A stretch of 64,000 nucleotides of DNA from Pseudomonas frederiksbergensis. GTDB lineage: Bacteria; Pseudomonadota; Gammaproteobacteria; Pseudomonadales; Pseudomonadaceae. This document shows, piece by piece, positions 34,747 to 44,226 of this stretch. The notes under the pieces were generated by a model that had not been told where the DNA came from, did no database searches, and saw nothing but the letters and a program-made list of their open reading frames with translations. Position numbers and translations under genes: made by a program. The DNA lies in the NCBI RefSeq assembly GCF_000802155.2, contig NZ_JQGJ02000005.1, positions 1 through 64,000 of the forward strand. Reading direction: 5' to 3'. How positions within the stretch are numbered: position 1 is the first letter of the stretch; each line of letters opens with the position of its first letter.

Positions 34747-36295
34747 CCGGCTGAATTCCGGGGAAACCGTGGAGCTGACGCTGGAATCCAACGACGCCAC
34801 GCTGTTCGGCAAGCCTGACCTGAGCCCGCTCCAGGCGTTGTTCGACGTACGAGGCACCCGCCAGGTCAACCAACTGACCACCCTCGACGGCGAGAACCGC
34901 GCTACCACCCGCTGGATCGTCACGTTGCTTCCCCGCCAGAGCGGCACTGTGGTGATTCCGGCGCTGCAATTGGGCGAAGTGGCCAGCCAGCCGATTACGT
35001 TGCAGGTGATCGAAAGCGAGACCCGCAACGCCTCCGGCACCCTCGCGCCGGTGTTCATCGAAGCCAGCCTCGACCAGGCCGAAGTGTATGTACAGGCCCA
35101 GGCTATCCTGACCTTGCGCATCTACCATTCAGTGTCGCTTTACGACGACAGCAGCCTAACCCCCTTGCACATTCCAGACGCACGCACCGAGCAACTGGGG
35201 GAATCGCGCACCTACGAGAAAGTCATCAACGACGTGCGCCACGGCGTGATCGAACTGCGCTACGGCATCTATCCGCAGCGTAGCGGCGAGTTGGCGGTCC
35301 CGGCCCAGACCTTCAGCGCCACGCTGGTCGAGCCGGCGGCCCAGGGCAACGCGACGCCCGGCGCCAAGCCCGGCCAACTGATGCGCGTGAGCTCCACGCA
35401 ACTGCAGCTGGCCGTCAAGCCAAAACCCGCCAGCTATCCGGCCGACCTTCCCTGGCTACCGGCCCGCAGCCTTTCCTTGAGCGAAAGCTGGAGCCCGGAA
35501 CCGACCCACAGCCAGGTCGGTGATTCACTGACCCGCAGCCTGACCCTTGAAGCCGAAGGCTTGACCAGCGCCCAATTGCCGCCGCTGCCTGCCACCGAGA
35601 TCAACGGCCTGCGCCGTTATCCCGACCAGCCGGTGCTCAGCAGTCGCAGCAGCGAACGGGGCCTGGTGGGCAGTCGCGAAGACCGCGAGGCGTTGGTACC
35701 CAACCGCAGCGGCACCATTGAGCTGCCACCCGTTGAAGTGGTCTGGTGGAATACCCTGGAAGATCACCTGGACCGTACCAGCCTCCCCGCGCGGACCCTG
35801 CAAGTGGCGAACAATCCAAGCCTGATGGTCGACACGCCGGCGGGCATGACGCAAATCGTCACGACCGTCGACAGCGAGACGCTTTGGTACTGGCAGTTGA
35901 GCACGCTCATCCTGACGTGTACCACGCTGCTCGGTTTCGGCCTGTGGTGGCGCGCCCGCTGGCAACCCGCCGTCCTGCGTTCGACCCAGGCCGGACCTAG
36001 CCCGCGCACCCTGCTCGATGACCTCAAGCGCGCCTGCCTGGCCAACGACCCGCACGCCACCCGCCAGGCCTTGGACGCCTGGGCCCGGCAGCAACCGGAA
36101 ACCCTGGCAGACTTGGCAGCGCGCTTCGTGCCACTGTCCGACGCCCTCGACGGCTTGAACGGGGCCCTGTACAGCGAGACCGGCCAGCTTTGGCAAGGCG
36201 AAGACCTGTGGCGCGCCATTCGCGCCATTCCGCCCCTTGAAGGATCGCCGGATGCCACCAGTGATTCGAGCTTGCCGCCGCTTTATCCCAAATAA
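34658..36295 (+). CDS. BatD-family membrane protein
   Basis: The 545-residue protein has a signal peptide (YLLVLLFWAAGSQA, cleavage near residue 21), a long periplasmic region of beta-sandwich repeats typical of BatD (LTASVDRSRLNSGETVELTL), a membrane segment near 405-425 (LSTLILTCTTLLGFGLWW) and a short cytoplasmic tail. It is the last gene of the MoxR operon and is expected to meet the VWA proteins in the periplasm. The ATG at 34658 lies inside the end of the upstream gene. Confidence 0.9.
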   Translation: MTRFTAYLLVLLFWAAGSQAAQLTASVDRSRLNSGETVELTLESNDATLFGKPDLSPLQALFDVRGTRQVNQLTTLDGENRATTRWIVTLLPRQSGTVVIPALQLGEVASQPITLQVIESETRNASGTLAPVFIEASLDQAEVYVQAQAILTLRIYHSVSLYDDSSLTPLHIPDARTEQLGESRTYEKVINDVRHGVIELRYGIYPQRSGELAVPAQTFSATLVEPAAQGNATPGAKPGQLMRVSSTQLQLAVKPKPASYPADLPWLPARSLSLSESWSPEPTHSQVGDSLTRSLTLEAEGLTSAQLPPLPATEINGLRRYPDQPVLSSRSSERGLVGSREDREALVPNRSGTIELPPVEVVWWNTLEDHLDRTSLPARTLQVANNPSLMVDTPAGMTQIVTTVDSETLWYWQLSTLILTCTTLLGFGLWWRARWQPAVLRSTQAGPSPRTLLDDLKRACLANDPHATRQALDAWARQQPETLADLAARFVPLSDALDGLNGALYSETGQLWQGEDLWRAIRAIPPLEGSPDATSDSSLPPLYPK

Positions 36296-36425
36296 CCGGT
36301 GTCGCACCGCGCCGTTCCATTCGACAAAGTTGAGCAGCCCATCTCCCTGCTTTTCCCAGTAAACTCTGCATCTTTGCGCCGCTGCCTCTCTTCCTGCGGC
36401 CATTGTCTGTTTTCTGGAGTCTGCC

Positions 36426-37670
36426 TTGCGTCTGTTTCACACCTCCGATTGGCACCTGGGGCAAAACCTCCACGGCCAGGATCGCGACTTCGAACACGCC
36501 TGCTTCCATGATTGGCTCCTGCGTCAGTTGGCCAGCGAGAAGCCCGACGCGCTGCTGATCGCCGGCGATATCTTCGACACCGTCAACCCACCGGTCAAAG
36601 CTCAGGAGCGCCTCTACGATTTCATCGTCAGCGCCCACGAACAGAACGCCAACCTGACCATCGTCATGATCGCCGGCAACCACGACTCCGGGTCACGCAT
36701 CGAATTGCCGGCGCCGTTGATGCGCCGCTTGCGCACCCATGCCCTGGGCCGTGTCCTGTGGCTGGACGATGGACAACTCGACGTCGAGCGCCTGTTGCTG
36801 CCATTGCCTGATGCCAAGGGGAAAGTCCGGGCCTGGTGCCTGGCCTTGCCGTTCCTGCGGCCGGCCGAGGTCACGGGCGCACAATTGGGGGATGATTATT
36901 TGCGGGGCATCGGCCAGGTACATGAATGGCTGATTGGCGCCGCCAACGCCAAGCGCAAGAAGGGCCAGGCGCTGATCGCCGTCAGCCATGCGCACATGGC
37001 CGGCGGCTCGGTATCGGAAGATTCCGAGCGCAGCCTGATCATCGGCAACGCCGAAGCCCTCCCGGCCAGCCTGTTCGGCCCGAGCATCACTTATGTCGCC
37101 CTCGGCCACTTGCACAAGCCGCAGAAGGTCAACGGCGAGGAACGCATTCGCTACAGCGGATCGCCGATTCCGTTGTCGTTTTCCGAGATCGGCTATCGAC
37201 ACCAGATCCTCGACATCACCCTGGACGGCGAAACCCTGGTGAACGTCGAACCACGGCTGATTCCCCGCGCCGTCAACTTGCAACGCCTGGGCCCGGCACC
37301 GCTGACCGATATCCTGGTGCAACTCAACGATCTGCCGGACATCGACCTGCTGGCAGACATTCATCGCCAGCCCTGGCTGGAAGTCCGGGTCCGCCTCGAT
37401 GAACCGCAGCCGGACCTGCGACATCAAGTGGAAACCGCGCTGCAAGGCAAAGCCGTGCGACTGGTACGGATCGCCGCCGAGTACGCCGGAAGCGGCAGCT
37501 CCAGCGATGCCGACGAGCGTGCGGGGCTGATCGAACTGGACCAGCTCAGCCCACAGGAACTGTTCAGCCGCGCCTGGCAGGACACCTACGGCAGCGCGGT
37601 GGATGACCAGACCCTCAAGGATTTTGCCGTGCTGTTGCAAGATGTGCAGATGGAGAGCGAACAGCCATGA
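36426..37670 (+). CDS. sbcD: SbcD, nuclease subunit of SbcCD
   Basis: The 414-residue metallophosphoesterase is the Mre11-type nuclease subunit. The five motifs are clear: TSDWHLG at 6-12, AGDIFD, AGNHDSGS, SHAHMAGG and LGHLHKPQ. With SbcC it cuts hairpins and protein-blocked DNA ends. The start is the TTG at 36426, with GGAG six bases upstream and homology beginning directly at MRLFHTSDW. The stop overlaps sbcC as ATGA. Confidence 0.96.
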   Translation: MRLFHTSDWHLGQNLHGQDRDFEHACFHDWLLRQLASEKPDALLIAGDIFDTVNPPVKAQERLYDFIVSAHEQNANLTIVMIAGNHDSGSRIELPAPLMRRLRTHALGRVLWLDDGQLDVERLLLPLPDAKGKVRAWCLALPFLRPAEVTGAQLGDDYLRGIGQVHEWLIGAANAKRKKGQALIAVSHAHMAGGSVSEDSERSLIIGNAEALPASLFGPSITYVALGHLHKPQKVNGEERIRYSGSPIPLSFSEIGYRHQILDITLDGETLVNVEPRLIPRAVNLQRLGPAPLTDILVQLNDLPDIDLLADIHRQPWLEVRVRLDEPQPDLRHQVETALQGKAVRLVRIAAEYAGSGSSSDADERAGLIELDQLSPQELFSRAWQDTYGSAVDDQTLKDFAVLLQDVQMESEQP

Positions 37671-40600
37671 AAATCCTCGCCATCCGCCTCAAGAACCTCG
37701 CCTCTTTGGCCGGGCCATTCGAAATCGATTTCACCGCCGAACCCTTGGCCAGCGCCGGCCTGTTCGCCATCACCGGCCCTACGGGCGCAGGCAAGAGCAC
37801 TTTGCTCGATGCCTTGTGCCTGGCGTTGTTTGGCGCGGTACCCCGCCTGAACAACACCGGTCGTGACGCCAAGGTGCCCGATGCCGACGGCGAAATCGCC
37901 ACGGGCGATCCGCGCACGCTACTGCGCCGGGGTACCGGCGATGGGTATGCCGAAGTGGATTTCCGCGGCATCGACGGTCGCCGCTACCGAGCCCGCTGGG
38001 AGACCAATCGGGCCCGGGAAAAAGCCGCCGGCAAGCTGCAAGCCAGCCGCCAGAGCCTGCGGGACCTGGATAATGACCAACTGCTTGCCAGCCAGAAAGG
38101 CGAATACAAAGCGCAACTGGAAGCCGTCCTCGGCCTGAACTTCGAACAGTTCACCCGTGCCGTGCTGCTGGCCCAGAGCGAATTCAGCGCCTTCCTCAAG
38201 GCCGACGACAACGACCGCAGCGAATTGCTGGAAAAGCTCACCGACACCGCCCTGTATACGCGCCTCGGCCGCCGCGCCTTCGACAAGGCCAAGCAGGCCA
38301 AGGAAACCCACAAGCAGTTGCAGGACCAAGCCAGCGGCGTCACGCCACTGCCTCCCGAAGCCCGCGCCGAGCTGGACCAGCGTTTCAATGAAGCCCAGCA
38401 GCAACTCAAGACCCAACAGGCGCAGCTCAAGCAACTGGAGCAACAACAAGCCTGGCTCAAGGACCTGCGCCAGCTGGAGGATGAACAGGCCAGCGCCGTC
38501 GAGCAACTGCAACAGGCCCAGGCCGATTGGGACGCGCAGGCCGACGGACGTCTGAAGCTGATCCGCCTGGAACAGCTCGCGCCCCAGCGGCATCAGTTCA
38601 TCCGCCAAGCGGAACTGACCCGACAGCTCGACCCGCTGGCGGCCAGGATCCAGCAGTTGACCCAGCAGCAGGTCGAGCTGCATGAACGGCAAGCCGAGCT
38701 GGAAAAAAGCCTGGGCGTCGCGCAACTGGCCCTGGCCGCCGCTCGCCAGCAAAGCATCGACTGCACGCCGCTGCTACGCCAGGCCTTCGATGAACAAAGC
38801 AGCCTCGCCCGCCTGACCAAGGAGGTCGAACAAAGCGCCGAGCAGTTGCGGCAGGCCCAACAGGCTGGCACCGACGGCCAGCGCACCCTCGACACCTTGC
38901 TGGAGCAACAAAAACAGGTCGGCGAGCGCCTTGGGCAGATCACGACCGAACTGGAACAAAGCACCGGCCTCGCGCCGCTGGGCGACGCCTGGGGCGCTTA
39001 TCGAGATCGCCTCCAGCAACTGATGCAGATCGGCAATCGGTTGAACCAGGGCCAGGACGAACTCGCGCTGCTGGAGCAAAACGCCGCTCGCGCCGCCGAA
39101 GACCTGGCAGCCCGCCGGCAGAATCTCGAAGTACTCTACAAGGAGGCCGGCGCCGAACCGCAGGCGGTGGCCGAACAGATCCAATTGCTCGGCAATCTGC
39201 TGCAGGACAACCGCAAGCAGTTGCGCGCGTTCGAAGACCTGGCTCGGCTTTGGATCAGCCAGCAGGACCTGGACAAACGTGTCGTCGAACTGGAACAACG
39301 CCAGCAACGCGCCTTGCAGGAACGCGACCGACTGGTGCGCGAAGGCGGCGAAGCCAAGGCCGAGCTGGCAATTGCCGAACAGACTTGGACCGTGACCCGC
39401 GAACTGCTGGAACGCCAGCGCCTGGCCCGCAGCGAAAGCGTCGAGCAACTGCGCGAACAGCTGCAGGACAACCACCCTTGCCCGGTGTGCGGCAGCATTG
39501 AACATCCCTACCACCAACCCGAAGCGCTGCTGCAAAGCCTCGGGCGCTTCGATGAAAGCGAACAGGCCAACGCCCGCAAGGCCGTGGACCTGCTCAATGA
39601 AAAAGTCGTTGACCTGCGGGCCCGATACAGCGGCGTCATCGCCCAGCTCAAGGAGTTCAAGCAACAGCAGGAACAACTCGCCGACCAACAGCGTGGCCTG
39701 GCGCCAAGCCTTGAAGCGCACCCATTGTCGGCGCAGCTGCTGGCCCAGGATTCGCCCAAGCGCGACGCCTGGCTGGCCCAGCAAACCGGACAGCTGAACC
39801 AACTCATCAGCCAGGACGAACAGCGCCAAGCCGCCTTGCTCACCTTGCAACAGGACGCCGCGCGACTGGCGCAGCAACTGCGCGATGCAGAAACAGCCAG
39901 CCAGCAAGCCTCACAGCACTTGAACAATCAGCTCCAGGCACTGGCCCGGGATCGCCAGCGCCTGGACGAGGAGCTTGAGCACTTCAGCGCGCTCTTGCCG
40001 GCCGACACATTACAGGCCCTGCGCAGTGAACCGGCCACCACGTTCATCCAGCTCGATCAGCGTATCAGCCAGCGCCTCGCGCACCTGGAGCAGCAACGCG
40101 AAGAACTCGCCGAGCAACTTCAGCGTCAGCAGGTCCTGGAGAAAGAACAGGACCGCCAGCAGGTCCGCGTGCAGCAATTGGAATTGGCGCAGCGCCAGTC
40201 CAGTGCCCTGAACGAGCAACACCAGGCCTGCCAGGAAAAACTAAGCCAACTGCTCGGCGACCACAGCAGCGCCGAGCAGTGGCAGCAACGACTCGACCTG
40301 GCGCTGGAACAGGCGCGCCACGCCGAGGCAACCGCCAATCAACAGTTGCAGGATCTGCGCAACAGCCTTGTGCAATTGGCTGCCGAGCTCAAGGCCCGGT
40401 ATGAACAGGCCCAGGCCCTTGAGGCTGAACAACAGGCCTTGGCCGCGAGCATCGCCCAATGGCGCAGCGCCCACCCTGAACTGGACGATGCCGCACTCGA
40501 TGCCCTGATCAGCCTTGATGAGCAGCACGTCGCCCAATTGCGACAACGCCTGAGCAACAGCGATAAAGCGATCGAGCAGGCCCGTGTATTGCTCACCGAG

Positions 40601-41308
40601 CGCGAGCAGCGGCTGCAAAACCACCAGTCGCAACACAACGGCAACTTGCAGGCCGACCAGTTGGCCGAAGCCCTGGCCACGCTTCAGGGGCAGTTCGCCG
40701 CCAGCGAACAACGCTGTGCTGAGCTGCGTGCCGAACAGGCCGAGGACCAGCGCCGACAAAACGCCAACCAGGCTCTGGCCCAGCAGATCGAGCAGGCCTA
40801 TGCCGAGTACCAACGCTGGGCACGCCTGGACGCATTGATCGGCTCGGCCACCGGCGACCGTTTCCGCAAACTGGCCCAGGCGTATAACCTCGACTTGCTG
40901 GTCCACCACGCCAACGCCCAGTTGCGACAATTGGTTCGCCGCTACCGACTCAAGCGCGGCGGCAGCATGCTCGGCCTGCTGGTGATGGACACGGAAATGG
41001 GCGATGAATTGCGCTCGGTGCATTCGTTGTCCGGCGGGGAAACCTTCCTTGTCTCCCTTGCCCTGGCGCTGGGCCTGGCCTCGATGGCGTCCAACACGCT
41101 GAGAATCGAATCGCTGTTCATCGACGAAGGCTTCGGCAGCCTCGATCCCGAGTCGCTGCAACTGGCAATGGACGCTCTTGACGGTTTGCAGGCCCAGGGC
41201 CGCAAGGTCGCGGTCATCTCCCATGTGCAGGAAATGCATGAGCGGATCCCGGTGCAGATCCAGGTTCGCCGTCAAGGAAACGGTTTGAGCACGGTGGAGG
41301 TGAAATGA
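37667..41308 (+). CDS. sbcC: SbcC, ATPase subunit of SbcCD
   Basis: The 1,213-residue SMC-like ATPase has Walker A GPTGAGKST at 37-45, two long Gln/Glu-rich coiled coils, and a zinc hook C605-P-V-C608 at the apex. The C-terminal signature is SLSGGETFLVSLALALGLA and Walker B is SLFIDEGFGSLD. It powers the SbcD nuclease on palindromes and DNA ends, which is relevant in a chromosome full of REP hairpins. It overlaps sbcD upstream and the GST gene downstream, each by ATGA. Confidence 0.97.
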   Translation: MKILAIRLKNLASLAGPFEIDFTAEPLASAGLFAITGPTGAGKSTLLDALCLALFGAVPRLNNTGRDAKVPDADGEIATGDPRTLLRRGTGDGYAEVDFRGIDGRRYRARWETNRAREKAAGKLQASRQSLRDLDNDQLLASQKGEYKAQLEAVLGLNFEQFTRAVLLAQSEFSAFLKADDNDRSELLEKLTDTALYTRLGRRAFDKAKQAKETHKQLQDQASGVTPLPPEARAELDQRFNEAQQQLKTQQAQLKQLEQQQAWLKDLRQLEDEQASAVEQLQQAQADWDAQADGRLKLIRLEQLAPQRHQFIRQAELTRQLDPLAARIQQLTQQQVELHERQAELEKSLGVAQLALAAARQQSIDCTPLLRQAFDEQSSLARLTKEVEQSAEQLRQAQQAGTDGQRTLDTLLEQQKQVGERLGQITTELEQSTGLAPLGDAWGAYRDRLQQLMQIGNRLNQGQDELALLEQNAARAAEDLAARRQNLEVLYKEAGAEPQAVAEQIQLLGNLLQDNRKQLRAFEDLARLWISQQDLDKRVVELEQRQQRALQERDRLVREGGEAKAELAIAEQTWTVTRELLERQRLARSESVEQLREQLQDNHPCPVCGSIEHPYHQPEALLQSLGRFDESEQANARKAVDLLNEKVVDLRARYSGVIAQLKEFKQQQEQLADQQRGLAPSLEAHPLSAQLLAQDSPKRDAWLAQQTGQLNQLISQDEQRQAALLTLQQDAARLAQQLRDAETASQQASQHLNNQLQALARDRQRLDEELEHFSALLPADTLQALRSEPATTFIQLDQRISQRLAHLEQQREELAEQLQRQQVLEKEQDRQQVRVQQLELAQRQSSALNEQHQACQEKLSQLLGDHSSAEQWQQRLDLALEQARHAEATANQQLQDLRNSLVQLAAELKARYEQAQALEAEQQALAASIAQWRSAHPELDDAALDALISLDEQHVAQLRQRLSNSDKAIEQARVLLTEREQRLQNHQSQHNGNLQADQLAEALATLQGQFAASEQRCAELRAEQAEDQRRQNANQALAQQIEQAYAEYQRWARLDALIGSATGDRFRKLAQAYNLDLLVHHANAQLRQLVRRYRLKRGGSMLGLLVMDTEMGDELRSVHSLSGGETFLVSLALALGLASMASNTLRIESLFIDEGFGSLDPESLQLAMDALDGLQAQGRKVAVISHVQEMHERIPVQIQVRRQGNGLSTVEVK

Positions 41309-41907
41309 GCCACGCCACGCTGTACTCCTTCCGCCGCTGCCCCTACGCGATGCGCGCCCGCATGGCGCTGCGCTACAGCGGTATCGCGCTGGACATCGTC
41401 GAAGTCAGCCTCAAGGCCAAGCCACCCGAAATGCTTGCACTGTCGAGCAAAGGCACCGTGCCGGTGTTGCATGCCGACGGGCAAGTCATCGATGAAAGCC
41501 TTGAGATCATGCGCTGGGCCTTGGACCAACATGACCCGCAGGATTGGGGGCTGGCGAACGACCCCGAAAAGCGTGCGTTGACGGCAACCTTGGTGGAAGA
41601 AAACGACCAGGTCTTCAAGCTCCATCTGAACCGCTACAAATACCCGGAGCGCCATCCCGAACACTCGGCAGCCCATTATCGGAGCGAGGGCGAAGTCTTT
41701 CTGTGCAAGCTGGAAGGACTGCTCGAAACCCGGAAATTCCTGGCCTCGGGTCACCTGAGCCTGGCGGACGTGGCGCTGATGCCGTTCGTGCGCCAATTCG
41801 CCCATGTCGACCGCCAGTGGTTCGCCCAGGCGCCCTACCCTCGGCTGCAGGAATGGTTGCAGGGTCTGCTCGATTCAGAGCTGTTCGTGGCAATCATGGC
41901 CAAGTAA
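41305..41907 (+). CDS. Glutathione S-transferase-like protein (glutaredoxin-2/YibF-like)
   Basis: The 200-residue protein has an N-terminal thioredoxin-fold GST domain with CPYAMRARMAL (C12 at the active-site position), the cis-proline motif GTVPVLH and the DESLEIMRW helix. An all-helical C-terminal domain follows (LSLADVALMPFVRQF). A single cysteine rather than CPxC suggests a monothiol or transferase role. It overlaps the sbcC stop by ATGA, an uncommon partner for a repair operon, and is followed by a REP palindrome. Confidence 0.88.
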   Translation: MSHATLYSFRRCPYAMRARMALRYSGIALDIVEVSLKAKPPEMLALSSKGTVPVLHADGQVIDESLEIMRWALDQHDPQDWGLANDPEKRALTATLVEENDQVFKLHLNRYKYPERHPEHSAAHYRSEGEVFLCKLEGLLETRKFLASGHLSLADVALMPFVRQFAHVDRQWFAQAPYPRLQEWLQGLLDSELFVAIMAK

Positions 41908-41927
41908 GTCCTGGGCCGGTGCGTACG

Positions 41928-41965
41928 CTTTTGTGGCGAGGCAGCTTGCTCCGTCGCCACAAAAG
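41928..41965. repeat. REP palindrome (GTGGCGAGGCAG variant)
   Basis: CTTTTGTGGCGA and TCGCCACAAAAG flank a GGCAGCTTGCTCCG core. The perfect outer arms make it a likely terminator between the GST gene and the convergent 41-residue gene. Confidence 0.8.
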
Positions 41966-41974
41966 CTGAACCTA

Positions 41975-42100
41975 TCAGTCGTGAACCAGACTCAACAACC
42001 GCTCGCGAGCCACTTCCAGTTCACCGGGAACGGGCTGGGCAGCCGAGACAATCGGGGTGGAATAGAGAAACAGCAGCATCACTGCCAGACGCATCGCCAT
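41975..42100 (-). CDS. Tiny exported peptide, 41 residues
   Basis: The ATG at 42100 has AGGA 8 bases upstream and opens a 41-residue frame. Residues 1-21 (MAMRLAVMLLFLYSTPIVSA) form a complete signal peptide with an A-x-A-like end, leaving a mature peptide of about 20 residues (AQPVPGELEVARERLLSLV and two more). A good ribosome site plus a Sec signal makes it a credible small gene. The function is unknown. Confidence 0.6.
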   Translation of the reverse strand: MAMRLAVMLLFLYSTPIVSAAQPVPGELEVARERLLSLVHD

Positions 42101-42198
42101 GGTGTCGATCCTTATCAGTAAGGAGTCAATTAACTAGCGTCAAATTTAAACACATGGCCATGTGATATCACAACGGGATTTTTCTTCCCGCAACGACG

Positions 42199-42257
42199 AA
42201 GCCTGCGATCTTTTCTCTCCCTGGCATCAAGCAGGAAAACGAAAAGATCGCAGGCTT
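42199..42257. terminator. Perfect 17-bp inverted repeat between two small genes
   Basis: AAGCCTGCGATCTTTTC and GAAAAGATCGCAGGCTT are perfect 17-base arms around a 25-base loop. It lies just after the stop of the 59-residue gene (minus strand) and probably terminates it. The arms resemble a repeated pseudomonad intergenic motif. Confidence 0.65.
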
Positions 42258-42273
42258 CAGTGGTCAGCGTGTT

Positions 42274-42453
42274 TCAGTGTTGAGTCTTGTGATCCAGCGC
42301 GGCGTAGAAATTCGCGCTTTGCTGCAGGTATTTCTCGGTGTAGCTCTGGGTGCGGTTTTTCTTGTCGCTGATCTCGATACTGGCACTGGCGGGCAATGCC
42401 ACAGTGGCGGAGATGGCGGAAGCGGCGATTACGGAAAAAAGATTCAGGTTCAT
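42274..42453 (-). CDS. Small exported protein, 59 residues
   Basis: The 59-residue frame starts MNLNLFSVIAASAISATVA with a signal peptide likely cut after ALPASA (about residue 23), leaving a 36-residue hydrophilic peptide (SIEISDKKNRTQSYTEKY then LQQSANFYAALD). GAGGAC precedes the ATG at 42453. It is followed on the minus strand by a 17-base-pair hairpin. The family is not recognised; a periplasmic or secreted role is inferred from the signal only. Confidence 0.65.
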   Translation of the reverse strand: MNLNLFSVIAASAISATVALPASASIEISDKKNRTQSYTEKYLQQSANFYAALDHKTQH

Positions 42454-42609
42454 GGCGGTAGTCCTCGGATTCAGTTGGCTGCTTTGCCCGGTGGGGCCGT
42501 GAAGCAAACTTACGCGCCGAGGCGTCTCGCCTTGAAATGCTTTGTAATACTAGCGACTATCAGCCTCGTTGATACAACGGCGCAGGCCCCGAAAATCGGG
42601 GCCTGCGCT

Positions 42610-43785
42610 TCATTGACGAACCATGAATTTCACGTCGCTCGGTGCATCCATCGGCAGCTTCTGGACAGTTTTGCCCAGCAGGCCCGTCTTGGGATCGCGC
42701 TCGATGACGACGATCTGATTACTCTTCTGATTGGCGACCAGGATGAATTTTTCGCTCGGATCGAGGCTGAACTCCCGGGGATGATCACCTTCGACGGAGC
42801 GACGCTGCAGTTCCTTCAAGGTGCCGGAGGCCGGGTCGACGGCGAACACCAACATTTCGTTGGTGGTGCCACGGTTGCTGACGTACAGGAACTTGCCGTC
42901 CCTGGAAGCATGCAGCGCTGCTGCCGCTTTACCGGGCTGGGGCTTTCCGTCGGCCAGATCGACCAGCTGACGCTGAACCAGGCGACCGTCCTGGTAATCG
43001 AATACCGCGACCTGGGCGGTCATCTCCATGGTCAGCCAGGCGTGCTTGCCGTCGCCACTGAACAACAGATGGCGCGGCCCGCTACCCGGTGGCAACTGCA
43101 CGAACGGCGGATCGGCAGGCGTCAGCGGCAGTTCGGGGTTGGCCTTGGGGTCGTAGCGATAGACGAACACCTTGTCCGCCCCCAGGTCATTGGCGAACAC
43201 ATACTTGCCATCGGGTGACGGCACCGCGGAATGCACATGACCGGACTTCTGCCGCTCGGGATTGACCCGACTCGGCTGGTGGCTGCCCGACTGCACCACC
43301 GGCGCCAGCTTGCCGTCCGCGCCCACCGGCAGCACCACCAGGGTGCCACCCGGGTTTTCCAGGACCGAGTAGTTACTGACCAACAAATGCTGGCCATCGT
43401 GGCTCAAGCTGGAATGCGTCGGCTCGTTGCCCAGGGATTGCACCTGGTTGATCGGGCTCAGCTCATGGGTCTTGGGGTCGATGGCGTAGCTGCTGACCTT
43501 GCCCACCGGGTCTTTCTGGCCCGGCCCGTTTTCGTTGACCACGAACAACCGGGTCATGTCCTTGGAAAGGGTCAGCCAGGAAGGGTTGTGGGTCTTGATC
43601 ACTTGCAACGGGTTGGCATCGAGCTGGCCGGTGCGGCTGTCGAACTGCAGCCGGTAGATGCCCTGGCTCTGGCCCGCCGTGTAGGACCCCACCAGCAATT
43701 GATAATGCTCGGTAGTCTGCGCCTGGACGCCCATGGCGCCGACGCTGCCGGCCATCAACAAGGGCCAGAAACTACGCATCTTCAT
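42610..43785 (-). CDS. Exported lactonase-family beta-propeller protein
   Basis: The 391-residue protein has a signal peptide (FWPLLMAGSVGAMGVQA, cleavage near residue 21). A seven-bladed propeller of the YbhE/6-phosphogluconolactonase type follows (LLVGSYTAGQSQGIYR, HSSLSHDGQHLLVSNY, GPRHLLFSGDGKHAWL, HPREFSLDPSEKFILVANQ). Cytoplasmic relatives hydrolyse 6-phosphogluconolactone; the signal peptide here points to a periplasmic sugar lactone. The ATG at 43785 follows GAGG by 9 bases. The gene overlaps the DUF5629 gene by 14 bases. It lies next to a sugar-acid catabolic locus, which may supply or use its product. Confidence 0.87.
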   Translation of the reverse strand: MKMRSFWPLLMAGSVGAMGVQAQTTEHYQLLVGSYTAGQSQGIYRLQFDSRTGQLDANPLQVIKTHNPSWLTLSKDMTRLFVVNENGPGQKDPVGKVSSYAIDPKTHELSPINQVQSLGNEPTHSSLSHDGQHLLVSNYSVLENPGGTLVVLPVGADGKLAPVVQSGSHQPSRVNPERQKSGHVHSAVPSPDGKYVFANDLGADKVFVYRYDPKANPELPLTPADPPFVQLPPGSGPRHLLFSGDGKHAWLTMEMTAQVAVFDYQDGRLVQRQLVDLADGKPQPGKAAAALHASRDGKFLYVSNRGTTNEMLVFAVDPASGTLKELQRRSVEGDHPREFSLDPSEKFILVANQKSNQIVVIERDPKTGLLGKTVQKLPMDAPSDVKFMVRQ

Positions 43786-44068
43786 GATCGGAGTCCTCAT
43801 CGTCGTGGCCGCTGGTCGCTTCCACGCATTCAAGGTGGTGATCGCCCGAGTCGCTGGTGATGATCCAGTGCTTCAGGGCTTTGTCGAAGGTCGCGGCCTG
43901 CATCTGCGTCGGTGTAAAACGCCAATGCTCGAGGGTGCGGCCGTTCATGCACTCGACGTGCAACTGATCCTGCTCGTCGAGGGAAAATTCGAAAGCATGC
44001 AGCCCGTCGATAATCAGCATGTCGCAGTGTTCGAGGGCGTGCAGCAGGGTGTCGTTCAAGGCAGTCAT
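43772..44068 (-). CDS. DUF5629-type small protein
   Basis: The 98-residue acidic protein has the core DMLIIDGLHAFEF...VECMNGRTLEHWRF and a C-terminal His/Asp-rich tail. It resembles the small pseudomonad family I know as DUF5629, of unknown function. The ATG at 44068 begins the conserved part; an upstream extension to 44179 would read through unlikely sequence and has no better ribosome site. Its 3' end overlaps the lactonase gene, so the two are co-expressed. Confidence 0.7.
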   Translation of the reverse strand: MTALNDTLLHALEHCDMLIIDGLHAFEFSLDEQDQLHVECMNGRTLEHWRFTPTQMQAATFDKALKHWIITSDSGDHHLECVEATSGHDDEDSDHEDA

Positions 44069-44163
44069 GTCGATCAGTCGTTCATTGGGAAAGGCGGCAT
44101 GATAACCCAATGTCAGAGTGGGCCTTGGGCCATAAGGTTCGAAAGCGTCGTGGCTTGCAAAAA

Positions 44164-44193
44164 CCGCCATCGCAAGCAAGCTCGCGATGGCGG
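44164..44193. repeat. REP-type palindrome (CCATCGCAAGCAAGCTCGCGATGG)
   Basis: CCGCCATCGC and GCGATGGCGG are perfect 10-base arms around AAGCAAGCTC. The same design follows kguD at 25921. It separates the dehydrogenase stop from the DUF5629 gene. Confidence 0.85.
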
Positions 44194-44226
44194 CAGCCCA
44201 TTCACCTCAATGAAACCGCCTGGTCG

